A DNA stretch of 64,000 nucleotides from Bacteroidota bacterium (GTDB lineage Bacteria > Bacteroidota > Ignavibacteria > Palsa-1295), in assembly GCA_030706745.1 (NCBI GenBank), contig JAUZNX010000002.1, forward strand, positions 62,001 to 126,000, read 5' to 3'. A program made the translations under genes and the position numbers. The notes beneath the pieces were generated by a model. That model had not been told where the DNA came from. It was given only the letters and a program-made list of their open reading frames with translations, and did not search any database. Positions 44,989 through 53,727 of the stretch are shown piece by piece (positions within the stretch are counted from its first letter, which is position 1; each line of letters begins with the position of its first letter).

Positions 44989-45843
44989 ATGTCAGCTCTC
45001 GTACTTATCCTTCGCGACGCGCTTCCCGCGCTGTATGCCGGCCTTGTCTTTTATTTTGGCCGGACATTTTTCCGTCCAGTTGATACGGCGCGCCGACTGA
45101 AGTATGGCTTGCCCGCTGCTTACGTTGTCATCGCCATCCATGCGTTATATATTGGGGCATATACCGCGACCGAACATCACGAATTGCTGGCGACGATTTA
45201 CGAGCTGATGTCTCTGATCGCATTTACTTTGCTGGCAGTCTATGTCTTTGCCGAACTTCGCCTTTCGAGGGAGACGTCGGGGACAGGTTTCTTTGTGACG
45301 GCTGTGGCATTCTTGCTGCAACTTGCGTCCTCGCTGACTATCGGTAGCGAAAGCGTGCCGGAGCTTAAACCCCTCCTCAAAAACCCGATTTTCAATCTTC
45401 ATGTAACTACTTCTGTCTTCGGGTATGCCGCGCTCATTCTTGCAGCGATTTATGGCAGCTTGTATTTATTGCTCGATCGTGCGCTTCGGCGAAATGAATA
45501 TGGTGCGCTCTTCGAGCATATTCCAAGCCTTTCACGACTGGAGCGATATGGCACTCGTGCTACGGCTGCCGGATTTATCTTTCTCACACTGGCAATCGTG
45601 CTTGGTGGCATATTGCTGAGGGAGTTTCCTCCTGTGGCAAGCTCCGGCGCCCTGCTGCTCGATCCAAAAGTGTTGATGACCCTGCTCGTATGGCTGGTCT
45701 TTGGCGTGACATTGCTCATTCGGCAGTTCGCACATGTAGAAGGCCGCAGATTGGTGCTGTTCTGGATGTCTGGTTTCGCGCTGACGGTGATTTCCATGAC
45801 GATTATCAATACGATCGGTACCAATTTCCATAGTTTCCTCTAA
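44989..45843 (+). CDS. HemX/CcsA-like cytochrome c assembly membrane protein
   Basis: This 284-residue protein has eight predicted membrane helices. The sequence PIFNLHVTTSVFGYAALILAAIYG carries the conserved His and aromatic residues of the CcsA/CcmC/HemX family, and a second His region (RQFAHVEGR) follows. Only 7 bp separate its stop from the GTG start of hemA. HemX-type proteins are often encoded beside hemA and keep glutamyl-tRNA reductase levels in check or take part in heme delivery. The WWD signature of true CcsA is not evident, so HemX is the better name. Confidence 0.85.
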   Translation: MSALVLILRDALPALYAGLVFYFGRTFFRPVDTARRLKYGLPAAYVVIAIHALYIGAYTATEHHELLATIYELMSLIAFTLLAVYVFAELRLSRETSGTGFFVTAVAFLLQLASSLTIGSESVPELKPLLKNPIFNLHVTTSVFGYAALILAAIYGSLYLLLDRALRRNEYGALFEHIPSLSRLERYGTRATAAGFIFLTLAIVLGGILLREFPPVASSGALLLDPKVLMTLLVWLVFGVTLLIRQFAHVEGRRLVLFWMSGFALTVISMTIINTIGTNFHSFL

Positions 45844-45850
45844 ATCTCCA

Positions 45851-47176
45851 GTGCCGCAATCGCTCATATCGGTCAGTATTTCGCATCACCGGGCGCCGGT
45901 CGAGGTGCGGGAACGGCTGCATCTCAAAGAGCCGGAAGCGCGTGCACTGCTGGAGCGGATGAAACCTGAAATTGCCCGGGAAGCACTCATCGTTTCGACC
46001 TGCAACCGTACCGAGCTGTATGCCTTACCAGTTTCCGAGCAGGTTTCCAGCGAGTACCTCATCGATTTCTTACTTGGGGCCAAAGGGATTCCTCATGCGG
46101 AGGTCGGGGCCTATCGCGATTACTTCGAGCGCATGTCCTATTGCGACTCGATCCTGCATCTTTTTCGAGTGGCCAGCGGTACCGATTCGCAGATCATTGG
46201 CGATCAGCAAATTCTTTCGCAGGTCAAGGATGCGTTTCGCATCGCGACCGAATCCGGCGCATCCGGCAGCATCCTGACCAAGCTGGCCCATGCTGCGTTC
46301 CGGGCAGCCAAGCGCGTCATTTCCGAGACTTCGCTCATGACTGGCGCTGCAACGATCTCCTTCGCGGCCGTCGAGCTTTCCCGAAAAATTTACGACGATC
46401 TTCGCTCCCGCCGGGTGCTCATTATTGGTGCCGGCGAGAGTGCTGAACTCGTCGCGAAGCACTTTGCCGAGCGTGGCGTGCGCTCGCTGACTGTTGCGAA
46501 TCGGACGCTTGAGCGTGCAACGACGTTGCTCGCTAATGCCACGGAAGGCGAAGGCCGCGCGATCGAACTGGCCCAGTTGCCGGAAGCTCTCTCGTCGTCC
46601 GATATTGTCGTCAGCGCGACGTCCGCATCTGGTTTTGTTCTGACCAAGGAGATGGTCCAAGCCGCGCTCAAAAAACGCGAGTCATCGAGTCCACTCGTGC
46701 TGGTCGATATTGCTGTCCCACGCGACATCGATCCCGAAACGCGCCGGCTGCCGAACGTCTTCCTGAAGGACATCGACGATCTCCGCGCCATGGTCGATCA
46801 GAACCTGGAGCGCCGCAAACTCGAAATTCCGAAGGCCGAAACGATTGTTCGCGAAGAACTCGATCATTTTCTCCAGACGCTCTCCAAGCTCGAAGTTGGA
46901 CCGACCATCAAGGAGCTTCGCGAGAAGTTCGAAGCCGTCCGCCGCGAAGAGCTCGACCGCCACCGAGCCAAATTGGACGAGAAGTCATTCGCCATGATGG
47001 ACGAAATGACTCGCCGCATGATGAATCGGTTGCTCCACCAGCCCATGGTGACCCTGAAGGAGCCGGCTGGCGCAGGCCGCACCTACGGTGCTCGCCAGCC
47101 TTCGAACGACGACATGATGACCCGTATCGAGATTGTCCGAAAGCTATTCGCGCTCGATGGCAACGGCGAGGAGTAG
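45851..47176 (+). CDS. hemA: Glutamyl-tRNA reductase
   Basis: This 441-residue enzyme makes the first committed step of tetrapyrrole synthesis, reducing glutamyl-tRNA to glutamate-1-semialdehyde. The catalytic Cys51 is in VSTCNRTELYAL. SGTDSQIIGDQQILSQVKDAF and AHAAFRAAKRV are family signatures. The NADPH-binding motif is IIGAGESAELVAKH, and VDIAVPRDIDPETRRLPNVFL follows. The C-terminal dimerisation helix ends in a short acidic tail. It starts at a GTG 7 bp after the HemX-like gene, so the two are co-transcribed. No further heme genes follow. Confidence 0.95.
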   Translation: MPQSLISVSISHHRAPVEVRERLHLKEPEARALLERMKPEIAREALIVSTCNRTELYALPVSEQVSSEYLIDFLLGAKGIPHAEVGAYRDYFERMSYCDSILHLFRVASGTDSQIIGDQQILSQVKDAFRIATESGASGSILTKLAHAAFRAAKRVISETSLMTGAATISFAAVELSRKIYDDLRSRRVLIIGAGESAELVAKHFAERGVRSLTVANRTLERATTLLANATEGEGRAIELAQLPEALSSSDIVVSATSASGFVLTKEMVQAALKKRESSSPLVLVDIAVPRDIDPETRRLPNVFLKDIDDLRAMVDQNLERRKLEIPKAETIVREELDHFLQTLSKLEVGPTIKELREKFEAVRREELDRHRAKLDEKSFAMMDEMTRRMMNRLLHQPMVTLKEPAGAGRTYGARQPSNDDMMTRIEIVRKLFALDGNGEE

Positions 47177-47835
47177 CTGCCTCTTAGTTGACGGCATCCC
47201 AATTCAACTGACTGGACTCCAGTAACGGAGAATATCCCGTTGAATCAATTCACTCCTATGTCATTCCTGTGAAAGCGGGAATCCAGGTTCTCTTCTTTCC
47301 GCCAGTCCCAAGTTGTGCATCCGTTCTCACGGAAACGTACCATTGGTGCGCAAGCAGCCCAGTTCACCGAATCGGAAGTTAAGTGAAGAGTACCCCTTCC
47401 ATCTATTACAACGCTGCTCGACCCTTCCGGTGTTGCAGTGACATCAAAAACTCATATATTCAACTGCAGAATTAATGCAATATTCATAAGTCCTCATTCT
47501 AATTAGCGAAGAGAACCCATTCCACCCTATATAACAAGGTTCGACCCATCCGGCATCGCAAGTTTTCGATGAATTTTGCATACTGTTCTGGCCAGAATGG
47601 ACAGACCGCGAGTTGCAGCGCTCGCTTAAGCTTGCGCGAATCTGTGTAACGGCGATGGACCCGCCAGTTCGCGCGAAATGGTCTACAAACTTGTGGAGGT
47701 TGAAGTCGGATTGGTCTTCGCGATTCTAACGGCCTGCGAGATGTTTTTCTTGAAAAGTAGGTGTAACCTTTTGCTATCTCGCTGGTCTTCTATAAGTAGA
47801 AGCTTGGTTTCTCACGAACGTTTGGGAGGTTTCCC
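47177..47835. other. 659-bp region with decayed repeats and no gene
   Basis: No complete gene is visible. It contains a dRS3-like inverted repeat (47259-47287) and two diverged copies of a segment of about 45 bp (about 47392-47435 and 47518-47562, spaced 126 bp, each with TCGACCC-TCCGG). It also has protein-like but startless frames on both strands: minus near 47275-47445 (TATPEGSSSVVIDGRGTLHL) and plus near 47530-47732 (WTDRELQRSLKLARICV). This looks like remains of one or more inactivated genes. The last 15 bp hold a strong GGGAGG site for the next gene. Confidence 0.5.
47259..47287. repeat. dRS3-like short inverted repeat
   Basis: The core ATTCCTGTGAAAGCGGGAAT (47263-47282), flanked by TGTC and CCAGG, resembles the widespread bacterial repeat with ATTCCC and GGGAAT ends around an 8-nt centre. 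Only one copy is in the window. Confidence 0.5.
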
Positions 47836-48660
47836 ATGAAACGATTGCTCGTAGCGGTATTTCTCCTCCTCGGAGCCAGCCTAACGGCCAGCCGTGCCAA
47901 GGCGCAGGTGGATTCATGTCTCGCGCTTTACCAGAATATGACCTCAATGCCGAAAGACTCCACCATCGAGAATCCCGACAGTCTCAGGATTGACACATGT
48001 CATCCATGCCACACAAATTTTGGGGAGTTACCATGTACGTGGTACGCCAAACGGACATTTCTCACCATCTTCAAATATTACATTTTTCCCGACTCGATTC
48101 CGCCTACAGGTTATGGTGTCGTGCGTCAATGGTGGCAGATTGATTCAACGTTTCCCGAAGTCAGAAGGCACATGCAACTTATCGAGCAGCGATTCGGACA
48201 CTTTGACTTACAATACCGGCAAATGGGCAGCGGGTGGGATACGTCCAGTTATCTTGCAAAAGGATGGAAGTTCTATTTCGACCAATACGTGAACGTTGAT
48301 AGCGCGCTTGGCTACATAGACTCGTTGCCCGACCTTGAGGTCAACCTACTTGGCCATGTTCATGTGAGCTTTTACGACGGGCTGAATACTTACTTTGGCG
48401 GACATAGCGACGTTGAGCAAATACCTGACCGCCATTCGCGCACACATGCCTGGCCACAGCCATGTTCAAGCGAGCTTGTGTTGCAGGGAGAAGGCAGGAT
48501 TGATATTCCCGATGTTCTTGACTTGCTCGGGCGTCACCTGGCACCCCCCACTCGATTTGAAGACGACTCGACCCTCCACATCGATCTTACGACGGTGCCA
48601 AGCGGCATCTTATTCTTAAAACTCCCCCAACAGGTTATTAAAATAACCGTCAGAAAGTGA
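47836..48660 (+). CDS. Secreted protein with divergent type IX sorting domain
   Basis: This 274-residue protein starts at ATG 47836, with an ideal GGGAGG site 6 nt upstream. The signal peptide ends at about residue 23 (SRAKAQ). A mature part rich in Trp, Tyr and His contains a CHPCH motif that resembles but does not equal a CxxCH heme site (DTCHPCHTNFG). The C-terminal 75 residues look like a sorting domain whose usual PNP is PQP: AWPQPCSSELVLQG, then VLDLLGRHL, LHIDLTTVPSGILFLKL and the tail KITVRK. The function is unknown. Confidence 0.75.
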   Translation: MKRLLVAVFLLLGASLTASRAKAQVDSCLALYQNMTSMPKDSTIENPDSLRIDTCHPCHTNFGELPCTWYAKRTFLTIFKYYIFPDSIPPTGYGVVRQWWQIDSTFPEVRRHMQLIEQRFGHFDLQYRQMGSGWDTSSYLAKGWKFYFDQYVNVDSALGYIDSLPDLEVNLLGHVHVSFYDGLNTYFGGHSDVEQIPDRHSRTHAWPQPCSSELVLQGEGRIDIPDVLDLLGRHLAPPTRFEDDSTLHIDLTTVPSGILFLKLPQQVIKITVRK

Positions 48661-48705
48661 CATCTTGAATTGTCGCCGACCCCCGACACTGAGCTACTGG
48701 CGGAG

Positions 48706-49776
48706 CTATCGATCTCTGGTTGCGATATGTCCGTTGGCACCGATCATGATCGTGCGCTGTGGTGTGGCGTAGTTCACATCGATCCAGCGTGCCGAGCCGA
48801 GCGTAGCGTGTGGCCAGGTGGCGCCCTGATCCGTCGATTCGAGCACATTACCCGCATAGCCTGCGGCAGTGAGGATCCCGGCAGCTCCCGAGGCGATGCC
48901 CTGCACGGGATACTGCAAATGCGAAATCGTGCTCCATGTTTGTCCCGCATCGTCGGTCCGGAGCAATGCGCCGCCTGTTGGATCGGCACTTCCATCTGTC
49001 TGTTGCAGAATGCCACACGCGAAGCCCGTCTGTGCGTTCAGGAATGTCGAACGCGTGATTTGGTATTGCGGCACATCGTTGGCCGAACGATTCCAGGTTT
49101 GTCCCGCGTCGGTCGTCCAGTATGAGGTACCGAATTTGCCAAGCGCGATGCCATAGGTCGCCGACAAAAATCGGATGTGATAAAATGAACCAGTCGAAAT
49201 ACTGAGGACGCGGTTCCAGGTTGCTCCACCATCAGAGGTCCTCCAGAGTTCACCGTTGGAGCCTGGTGGTGTGGAATAGGCATCCGCCGTGCCGAGAATG
49301 CCGACGGTCGGCGAGGCAAATGCCATGCAACGCAAATTGTAGCTGGTGCTGATCGGAATCGCGGACCACGTATGGCCGCCATCATTGGTGCGCCACACAT
49401 TATATCCATCACCGGCGGCAAGTCCGTTGGTGGCATCAAAAAAGTGGATGCCATAGACGCCCGTTCCGGATTCGGAGGAGACCGGGACCGTTGCGAGCCT
49501 TGCCCAGGTCGTACCACTGTCGATGCTGCGAAGCACGGTACCGCCATCGCCGCCCACGAATCCAAGCTGTGGACTCAGAAACTCGCTGATAATCAGGTCT
49601 TCGGTTGTACCCGATTGACGATAGACCCACAGTGAATCATCCCAATCAGGGCTTTGGACGTACACGGTATCAAACTCCGTCGTGACTCGCTGGCGGCAGC
49701 TATTCAGACTTAGCATCGAGATGACCCCGAATGCCACAACGACCAGCGCGAGCGAGAAACCAATGACCTTCTTCAT
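48706..49776 (-). CDS. YCF48-like beta-propeller lipoprotein
   Basis: This 356-residue protein starts at ATG 49776; codons upstream to 49872 overlap mnmA and lack a signal. The lipoprotein signal ends in SLNSC. Seven BNR/YCF48-type repeats follow (RSIDSGTTW, RTNDGGHTW, RTSDGGATW, TTDAGQTW, RTDDAGQTW, STDQGATW) and form a seven-bladed propeller. In cyanobacteria YCF48 helps assemble photosystem II. In this group the fold is common in surface proteins and says little about function. There is no sorting domain, so it is probably held by its lipid anchor. It is divergent from mnmA, 128 bp apart. Confidence 0.87.
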   Translation of the reverse strand: MKKVIGFSLALVVVAFGVISMLSLNSCRQRVTTEFDTVYVQSPDWDDSLWVYRQSGTTEDLIISEFLSPQLGFVGGDGGTVLRSIDSGTTWARLATVPVSSESGTGVYGIHFFDATNGLAAGDGYNVWRTNDGGHTWSAIPISTSYNLRCMAFASPTVGILGTADAYSTPPGSNGELWRTSDGGATWNRVLSISTGSFYHIRFLSATYGIALGKFGTSYWTTDAGQTWNRSANDVPQYQITRSTFLNAQTGFACGILQQTDGSADPTGGALLRTDDAGQTWSTISHLQYPVQGIASGAAGILTAAGYAGNVLESTDQGATWPHATLGSARWIDVNYATPQRTIMIGANGHIATRDR

Positions 49777-49904
49777 GTTACGGTATTGACTGTTGTTCAA
49801 TCGGACAATTTTGTGGCAGACCAAGTCAAAAAACCGAAGTATTGGTTCCTTGGAAACGCACCCATGCGGCACCCGTCAACGGAAGGACCTGTTCTCGGCA
49901 TTTC

Positions 49905-51011
49905 ATGGCAAGAGTATTACTCGGAATGTCGGGTGGTGTGGATTCCTCCGTGGCGGCAGCGCTGCTCCGCGAGGAAGGCCACGACGTGATCGGCATGACC
50001 ATCAAGACCTACAATTACGAGGACATCGGCGGCAACCTCAATAATGATACATCGTGCTGCTCGCTCGATGGCATCAACGATGCCCGCCGCGTGGCCGCCC
50101 GACTGAAGATCCCGCATTATGTCACCGATATGACCGAGGAATTCGGTCGCGAGATCATTCAGTATTTTACCGAGACCTATCTTGCCGGTGAGACACCGAA
50201 TCCTTGTGTGAAGTGCAACCGTGAAATAAAATGGGCGGCGATGCTCCGCAAGGCAGACCAGTTAAGCTGCGAGTATATCGCGACAGGGCACTACGCACAT
50301 CTCCGCAACGAGGACGGTCGCATGATCCTCTCGAAGTCCGCCGATACGACCAAGGATCAGACGTATGCGCTCTGGTCGGTGCGTGAGGAGCATTTGCACC
50401 GCACGCTGTTTCCACTGCAGAAATATACAAAGGCTGAAGCACGACTTGTTGCGGAGAAGTACCAGCTTTCCGTTGCGAAAAAGCACGAGAGCTACGAGAT
50501 TTGTTTCGTGCAGGATAATGACTACCGCCGGTTCCTCAAGGATCGGGTCAGTGCAGCCAAGATAATCGCACCACGCGCGGGCGCTTTTGTACTCAAGGGT
50601 GAGACGGTCGGACAGCACGACGGTCTTCCATTCTACACAATCGGACAGCGGAAGGGACTGGGCCTGAGTATTCCTTCACATCCTGCGCCGCTTTACGTTA
50701 CGGGTCTCGACGTACTCAATAATCATGTCCATCTCGGAGATGATGACGATTTACTGTCGAGTCAACTCGTGGCCCATCACTTGAATCTCATTAAGTACGA
50801 CGCCTTGCCGAGTGCGGGTTTGCGTGTTACCGCAAAGATCCGATACAAGGACGAGGGTGCGCTCGCAACGGCAATTCCAGTTGCCGGCGACCGCATGCGC
50901 GTGATCTTCGATGAACCACGACGCGCCATCACACCGGGGCAATCGGTCGCACTCTATGAAGGTGACGATCTCATCGGTGGTGGTATTATCGAAAAAAGTG
51001 AATTAATATGA
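49905..51011 (+). CDS. mnmA: tRNA-specific 2-thiouridylase
   Basis: This 368-residue enzyme adds sulfur to U34 of Lys, Glu and Gln tRNAs. The PP-loop MSGGVDSSVAAALL is near the N-terminus. The catalytic cysteines are in TPNPCVKCNREIKW and YEICFVQDNDY. TGHYAHL, KDQTYALW and YTIGQRKGLGL are also standard. ATG 49905 is used; upstream in-frame codons to 49842 do not fit the family. Its TGA overlaps the ATG of the following lipoprotein gene (ATGA), so the two are coupled. Confidence 0.96.
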   Translation: MARVLLGMSGGVDSSVAAALLREEGHDVIGMTIKTYNYEDIGGNLNNDTSCCSLDGINDARRVAARLKIPHYVTDMTEEFGREIIQYFTETYLAGETPNPCVKCNREIKWAAMLRKADQLSCEYIATGHYAHLRNEDGRMILSKSADTTKDQTYALWSVREEHLHRTLFPLQKYTKAEARLVAEKYQLSVAKKHESYEICFVQDNDYRRFLKDRVSAAKIIAPRAGAFVLKGETVGQHDGLPFYTIGQRKGLGLSIPSHPAPLYVTGLDVLNNHVHLGDDDDLLSSQLVAHHLNLIKYDALPSAGLRVTAKIRYKDEGALATAIPVAGDRMRVIFDEPRRAITPGQSVALYEGDDLIGGGIIEKSELI

Positions 51012-51493
51012 TTGCTCGTACCAAATCAAACCTCGCTCTTGCGGTTCTGACCGTAGCATTTATTGCTGGCTGTAATACCGTTACACCGCCTCAGCAATAC
51101 AACCCCGGCAGTTTCGCGGCCGATTTCGCGAACGCGGATGGCGTGCCGTCCTACTTCACTGCAACGAATGCATTGGCGGTGCAGGTCGGTGCCGAGTATT
51201 CCATCTCCGCCACAGAAGCCACGCACCAGGGGACGAATGAGATCGACATATCCGGAATTCCTGCCACCGTGACGACAACGACTTCAAGTCAGTCTCCAAC
51301 GCTGAACATTCGGTATTACGATGCCACGACCAATCAGGATTTCGAGGCTCGCTCCGGCAGTGGTTTCTGCAGTATGACGGTTACGCAGACCTCGCCGACT
51401 CTCCAAGGTACGTTCACGGGACGACTGGTATCGAGTGGGCGCGCCGATAGCATCCGCGCAATAACGAGTGGGAATTTCAACGCATCCTTCTAA
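51008..51493 (+). CDS. Small lipoprotein of unknown function
   Basis: This 161-residue protein has a lipoprotein signal ending in VAFIAGC. The mature part is Thr/Ser-rich and beta-strand rich, with a pattern GTNEIDISGIPATV, LNIRYYDATT and a late Cys (SGFCSMTVTQ). It may form a small beta-sandwich. The start overlaps the mnmA stop by 4 bp. The last codons lie in a 13-bp tandem repeat, in which each copy contains a potential TAA. No family is recognised. Confidence 0.7.
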   Translation: MIARTKSNLALAVLTVAFIAGCNTVTPPQQYNPGSFAADFANADGVPSYFTATNALAVQVGAEYSISATEATHQGTNEIDISGIPATVTTTTSSQSPTLNIRYYDATTNQDFEARSGSGFCSMTVTQTSPTLQGTFTGRLVSSGRADSIRAITSGNFNASF

Positions 51494-51521
51494 GCCATCC
51501 TTCTAAGGCATCCTTCTACGC
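51483..51521. repeat. 13-bp tandem repeat, three copies, across a stop codon
   Basis: CATCCTTCTAAGC, CATCCTTCTAAGG and CATCCTTCTACGC lie back to back. The first copy supplies the last codons and TAA of the lipoprotein gene; the third ends 8 bp before the carboxylase ATG. Because 13 is not a multiple of three, loss or gain of a unit would alter the end of the protein or the spacing. Confidence 0.9.
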
Positions 51522-51529
51522 AAGTCCGC

Positions 51530-53110
51530 ATGGCCGATCAGGCAATCGCTCAGACCACCAAAGATACTCTCGCCCGCTACCGCACCGAAGCCCTTCAGGG
51601 TGGCGGATCAAAGCGCATTGAAGACCAGCATCGTAAAGGAAAGCTGACGGCCCGCGAGCGGCTCGAACTGCTGCTCGACTCTGGCAGCTTCGAAGAGTTC
51701 GACATGTTCGCCCGACATCGATCGACGGATTTCGGTCTTGAAAAACAGCGGCCGCTCGGCGATGGCGTTGTGACCGGCTGCGGACGCATTAACGGTCGCT
51801 TCGTCTACGTTTTCAGTCAGGATTTTACCGTGTTCGGTGGCTCATTATCCGAGTCTCACGCGGAAAAGATCGTGAAGGTCATGGAAATGGCGATGAAGAC
51901 CGGCGCGCCGATCATCGGCCTGAATGACTCAGGCGGAGCGCGCATTCAGGAAGGCGTTGTTTCGCTCGGAGGCTATGCAGATATTTTTCTTCTGAATACG
52001 TTGGCCTCTGGCGTGGTGCCGCAAATTTCTGCCGTGCTTGGCCCATGCGCAGGCGGCGCAGTGTATTCTCCTGCGATTACCGATTTTGTTTTCATGGTCG
52101 AGGGCACCAGTTACATGTTCGTCACAGGGCCGAACGTGGTGAAGACCGTGACACACGAGGATGTAACAAGTGAAGCGCTTGGCGGTGCGGATACGCATGC
52201 GCAGAAATCGGGCGTGGCGCACTTTGCGGTGCCGAACGAACTTGATTGTATCAATGGCATTCGGACGCTCATGAGCTTCCTTCCACAGAACAATCGTGAG
52301 AAGACACCGCGCTCAGTCAGTGATGATGATCCGACGCGCGTTTGCACTGCAACGCAGGATATCATTCCCGACTCGCCGAACAAGCCATACGACATGCACG
52401 TCGTGATCGAAGATGTTGCCGACAAAGGGAGCTTCTTCGAAGTCCACCGCGATTTTGCGACGAACATCATCGTTGGCTTTGCGCGATTAGATGGCGAAGC
52501 AATCGGCATCGTAGCGAACCAACCACTCTCGATGGCGGGCGTGCTCGATATTGATTCCAGCACAAAGGGCGCGCGCTTCGTCCGGTTCTGCGATGCGTTC
52601 AACATTCCGATCGTGGTCTTCGAGGACGTTCCGGGATTCCTGCCCGGCACCGATCAGGAGTGGCGTGGCATCATTCGTCACGGCGCAAAGCTGCTCTATG
52701 CCTTTGCGGAAGCGACGGTGCCAAAGGTAACGGTCATCACGCGCAAAGCCTACGGCGGTGCGTATGACGTGATGAACTCCAAGCACATTCGCGGTGACAT
52801 TAATTATGCGTGGCCAACGGCAGAGATCGCGGTCATGGGTCCTAAAGGCGCAGTAGAAATTATTTTCAAGAAAGAGATTGAAGAGGCCCGCGTCGCTGGA
52901 GGCGATCCCGCCGCCAAGGCCCGCGAGGAAGAGCTAACGAACGAGTACCGCACGCGCTTCGCCAATCCCTTCATCGCAGCCGAGCGCGGATACATCGACG
53001 ATGTAATCGAGCCGGAAGAAACCCGCATCCGCCTCATCCGCGCACTCAAGATGCTCGCGACAAAGCAAGATACGAACCCATGGAAGAAGCATGGGAATAT
53101 ACCCCTCTAA
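51530..53110 (+). CDS. pccB: Acyl-CoA carboxylase carboxyltransferase (propionyl-CoA carboxylase beta-like)
   Basis: This 526-residue carboxyltransferase subunit moves CO2 from biotin to an acyl-CoA, usually propionyl-CoA. It contains [45 protein letters not shown], the oxyanion-hole [30 protein letters not shown] with [17 protein letters not shown], and [19 protein letters not shown]. The biotin-carrying alpha subunit is not in the window; methylmalonyl-CoA decarboxylase alpha subunit is the main alternative for such a lone gene. Its TAA overlaps the ATG of the DUF952 gene (TAATG). Confidence 0.92.
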   Translation: MADQAIAQTTKDTLARYRTEALQGGGSKRIEDQHRKGKLTARERLELLLDSGSFEEFDMFARHRSTDFGLEKQRPLGDGVVTGCGRINGRFVYVFSQDFTVFGGSLSESHAEKIVKVMEMAMKTGAPIIGLNDSGGARIQEGVVSLGGYADIFLLNTLASGVVPQISAVLGPCAGGAVYSPAITDFVFMVEGTSYMFVTGPNVVKTVTHEDVTSEALGGADTHAQKSGVAHFAVPNELDCINGIRTLMSFLPQNNREKTPRSVSDDDPTRVCTATQDIIPDSPNKPYDMHVVIEDVADKGSFFEVHRDFATNIIVGFARLDGEAIGIVANQPLSMAGVLDIDSSTKGARFVRFCDAFNIPIVVFEDVPGFLPGTDQEWRGIIRHGAKLLYAFAEATVPKVTVITRKAYGGAYDVMNSKHIRGDINYAWPTAEIAVMGPKGAVEIIFKKEIEEARVAGGDPAAKAREEELTNEYRTRFANPFIAAERGYIDDVIEPEETRIRLIRALKMLATKQDTNPWKKHGNIPL

Positions 53111-53466
53111 TGACCCGCATCTATCACTTCATCACCAAATCCGATCTCGATCAACACCTCGATGCGAAAGTATTTCGGGTCCCTTCGTTGGCAGGTCAAG
53201 GCTTCATCCATTGCTCGAAGATCGATCAGGTTTTGGATGTTGCGAATTACATAGCACCCTACAGCGAGGAAATGCTGCTTTTGGAGATTGACGAGGCGAA
53301 AGTCTTGCCGGAAATCCGATATGAGAACCTGGAGGGCGGCGAGCGGCTCTTCCCGCATATCTATGGTCCGCTCAACCGGGATGCGATCCTGGCCATTCAC
53401 CCACTGGACTGGGATGGCGAAGATGGTTATCAACTACCGGAAGTCCTCCGAAACGATTTGGCGTAA
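53110..53466 (+). CDS. DUF952 family protein
   Basis: This 118-residue protein starts at ATG 53110, overlapping the carboxylase stop. The family pattern is plain: RIYHFITKSDLDQHL, GFIHCSKIDQVLDVANYI, LLLLEIDEAKVLPEIRYEN and LFPHIYGPLNRDAILAIHPL. DUF952 proteins are small cytoplasmic proteins related to the RNA 2'-phosphotransferase/ADP-ribosyltransferase superfamily, without an established role. Coupled translation with a carboxylase does not suggest a shared function. Confidence 0.92.
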   Translation: MTRIYHFITKSDLDQHLDAKVFRVPSLAGQGFIHCSKIDQVLDVANYIAPYSEEMLLLEIDEAKVLPEIRYENLEGGERLFPHIYGPLNRDAILAIHPLDWDGEDGYQLPEVLRNDLA

Positions 53467-53487
53467 GCGGCGTTTAGCACTCGCCTT

Positions 53488-53509
53488 CGTGCCCTAAAGG
53501 GCACGGCTA
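53488..53509. repeat. Single-hairpin REP-like element
   Basis: The hairpin GTGCCCT-AA-AGGGCAC, with flanking CGTG and GGCTA, lies 11 bp before tRNA-Pro(UGG). It matches the second hairpin of the element before dapD except for compensating or neutral changes. It may also act as a terminator for the carboxylase/DUF952 transcript. Confidence 0.7.
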
Positions 53510-53519
53510 GAGGCAACAT

Positions 53520-53592
53520 CGGGGCGTGGCGCAGCTGGTAGCGCACCTGCTTTGGGAGCAGGGGGTCGCACGTTCGAATCGTGTCGCCCCGA
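53520..53592 (+). tRNA. tRNA-Pro (anticodon UGG)
   Basis: This is a 73-nt cloverleaf: acceptor CGGGGCG/CGCCCCG, D stem GCGC/GCGC, anticodon stem CCTGC/GCAGG with loop TTTGGGA (anticodon TGG), T stem GCACG/CGTGT with loop TTCGAAT, and discriminator A. No promoter box was found nearby. CCA is not encoded. Confidence 0.96.
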
Positions 53593-53727
53593 CAACATGA
53601 GGATGAGGGATGAAGGCTGAGGGGAGGATGGTGGGCTCGTTCTGTCTCAATTCAGGCATTCATTTTTGACCTCTCGTGACTCTCGACACCCGAACGCGGA
53701 TTTGGGTCAGGCCGTTAGTAGTCCCAC

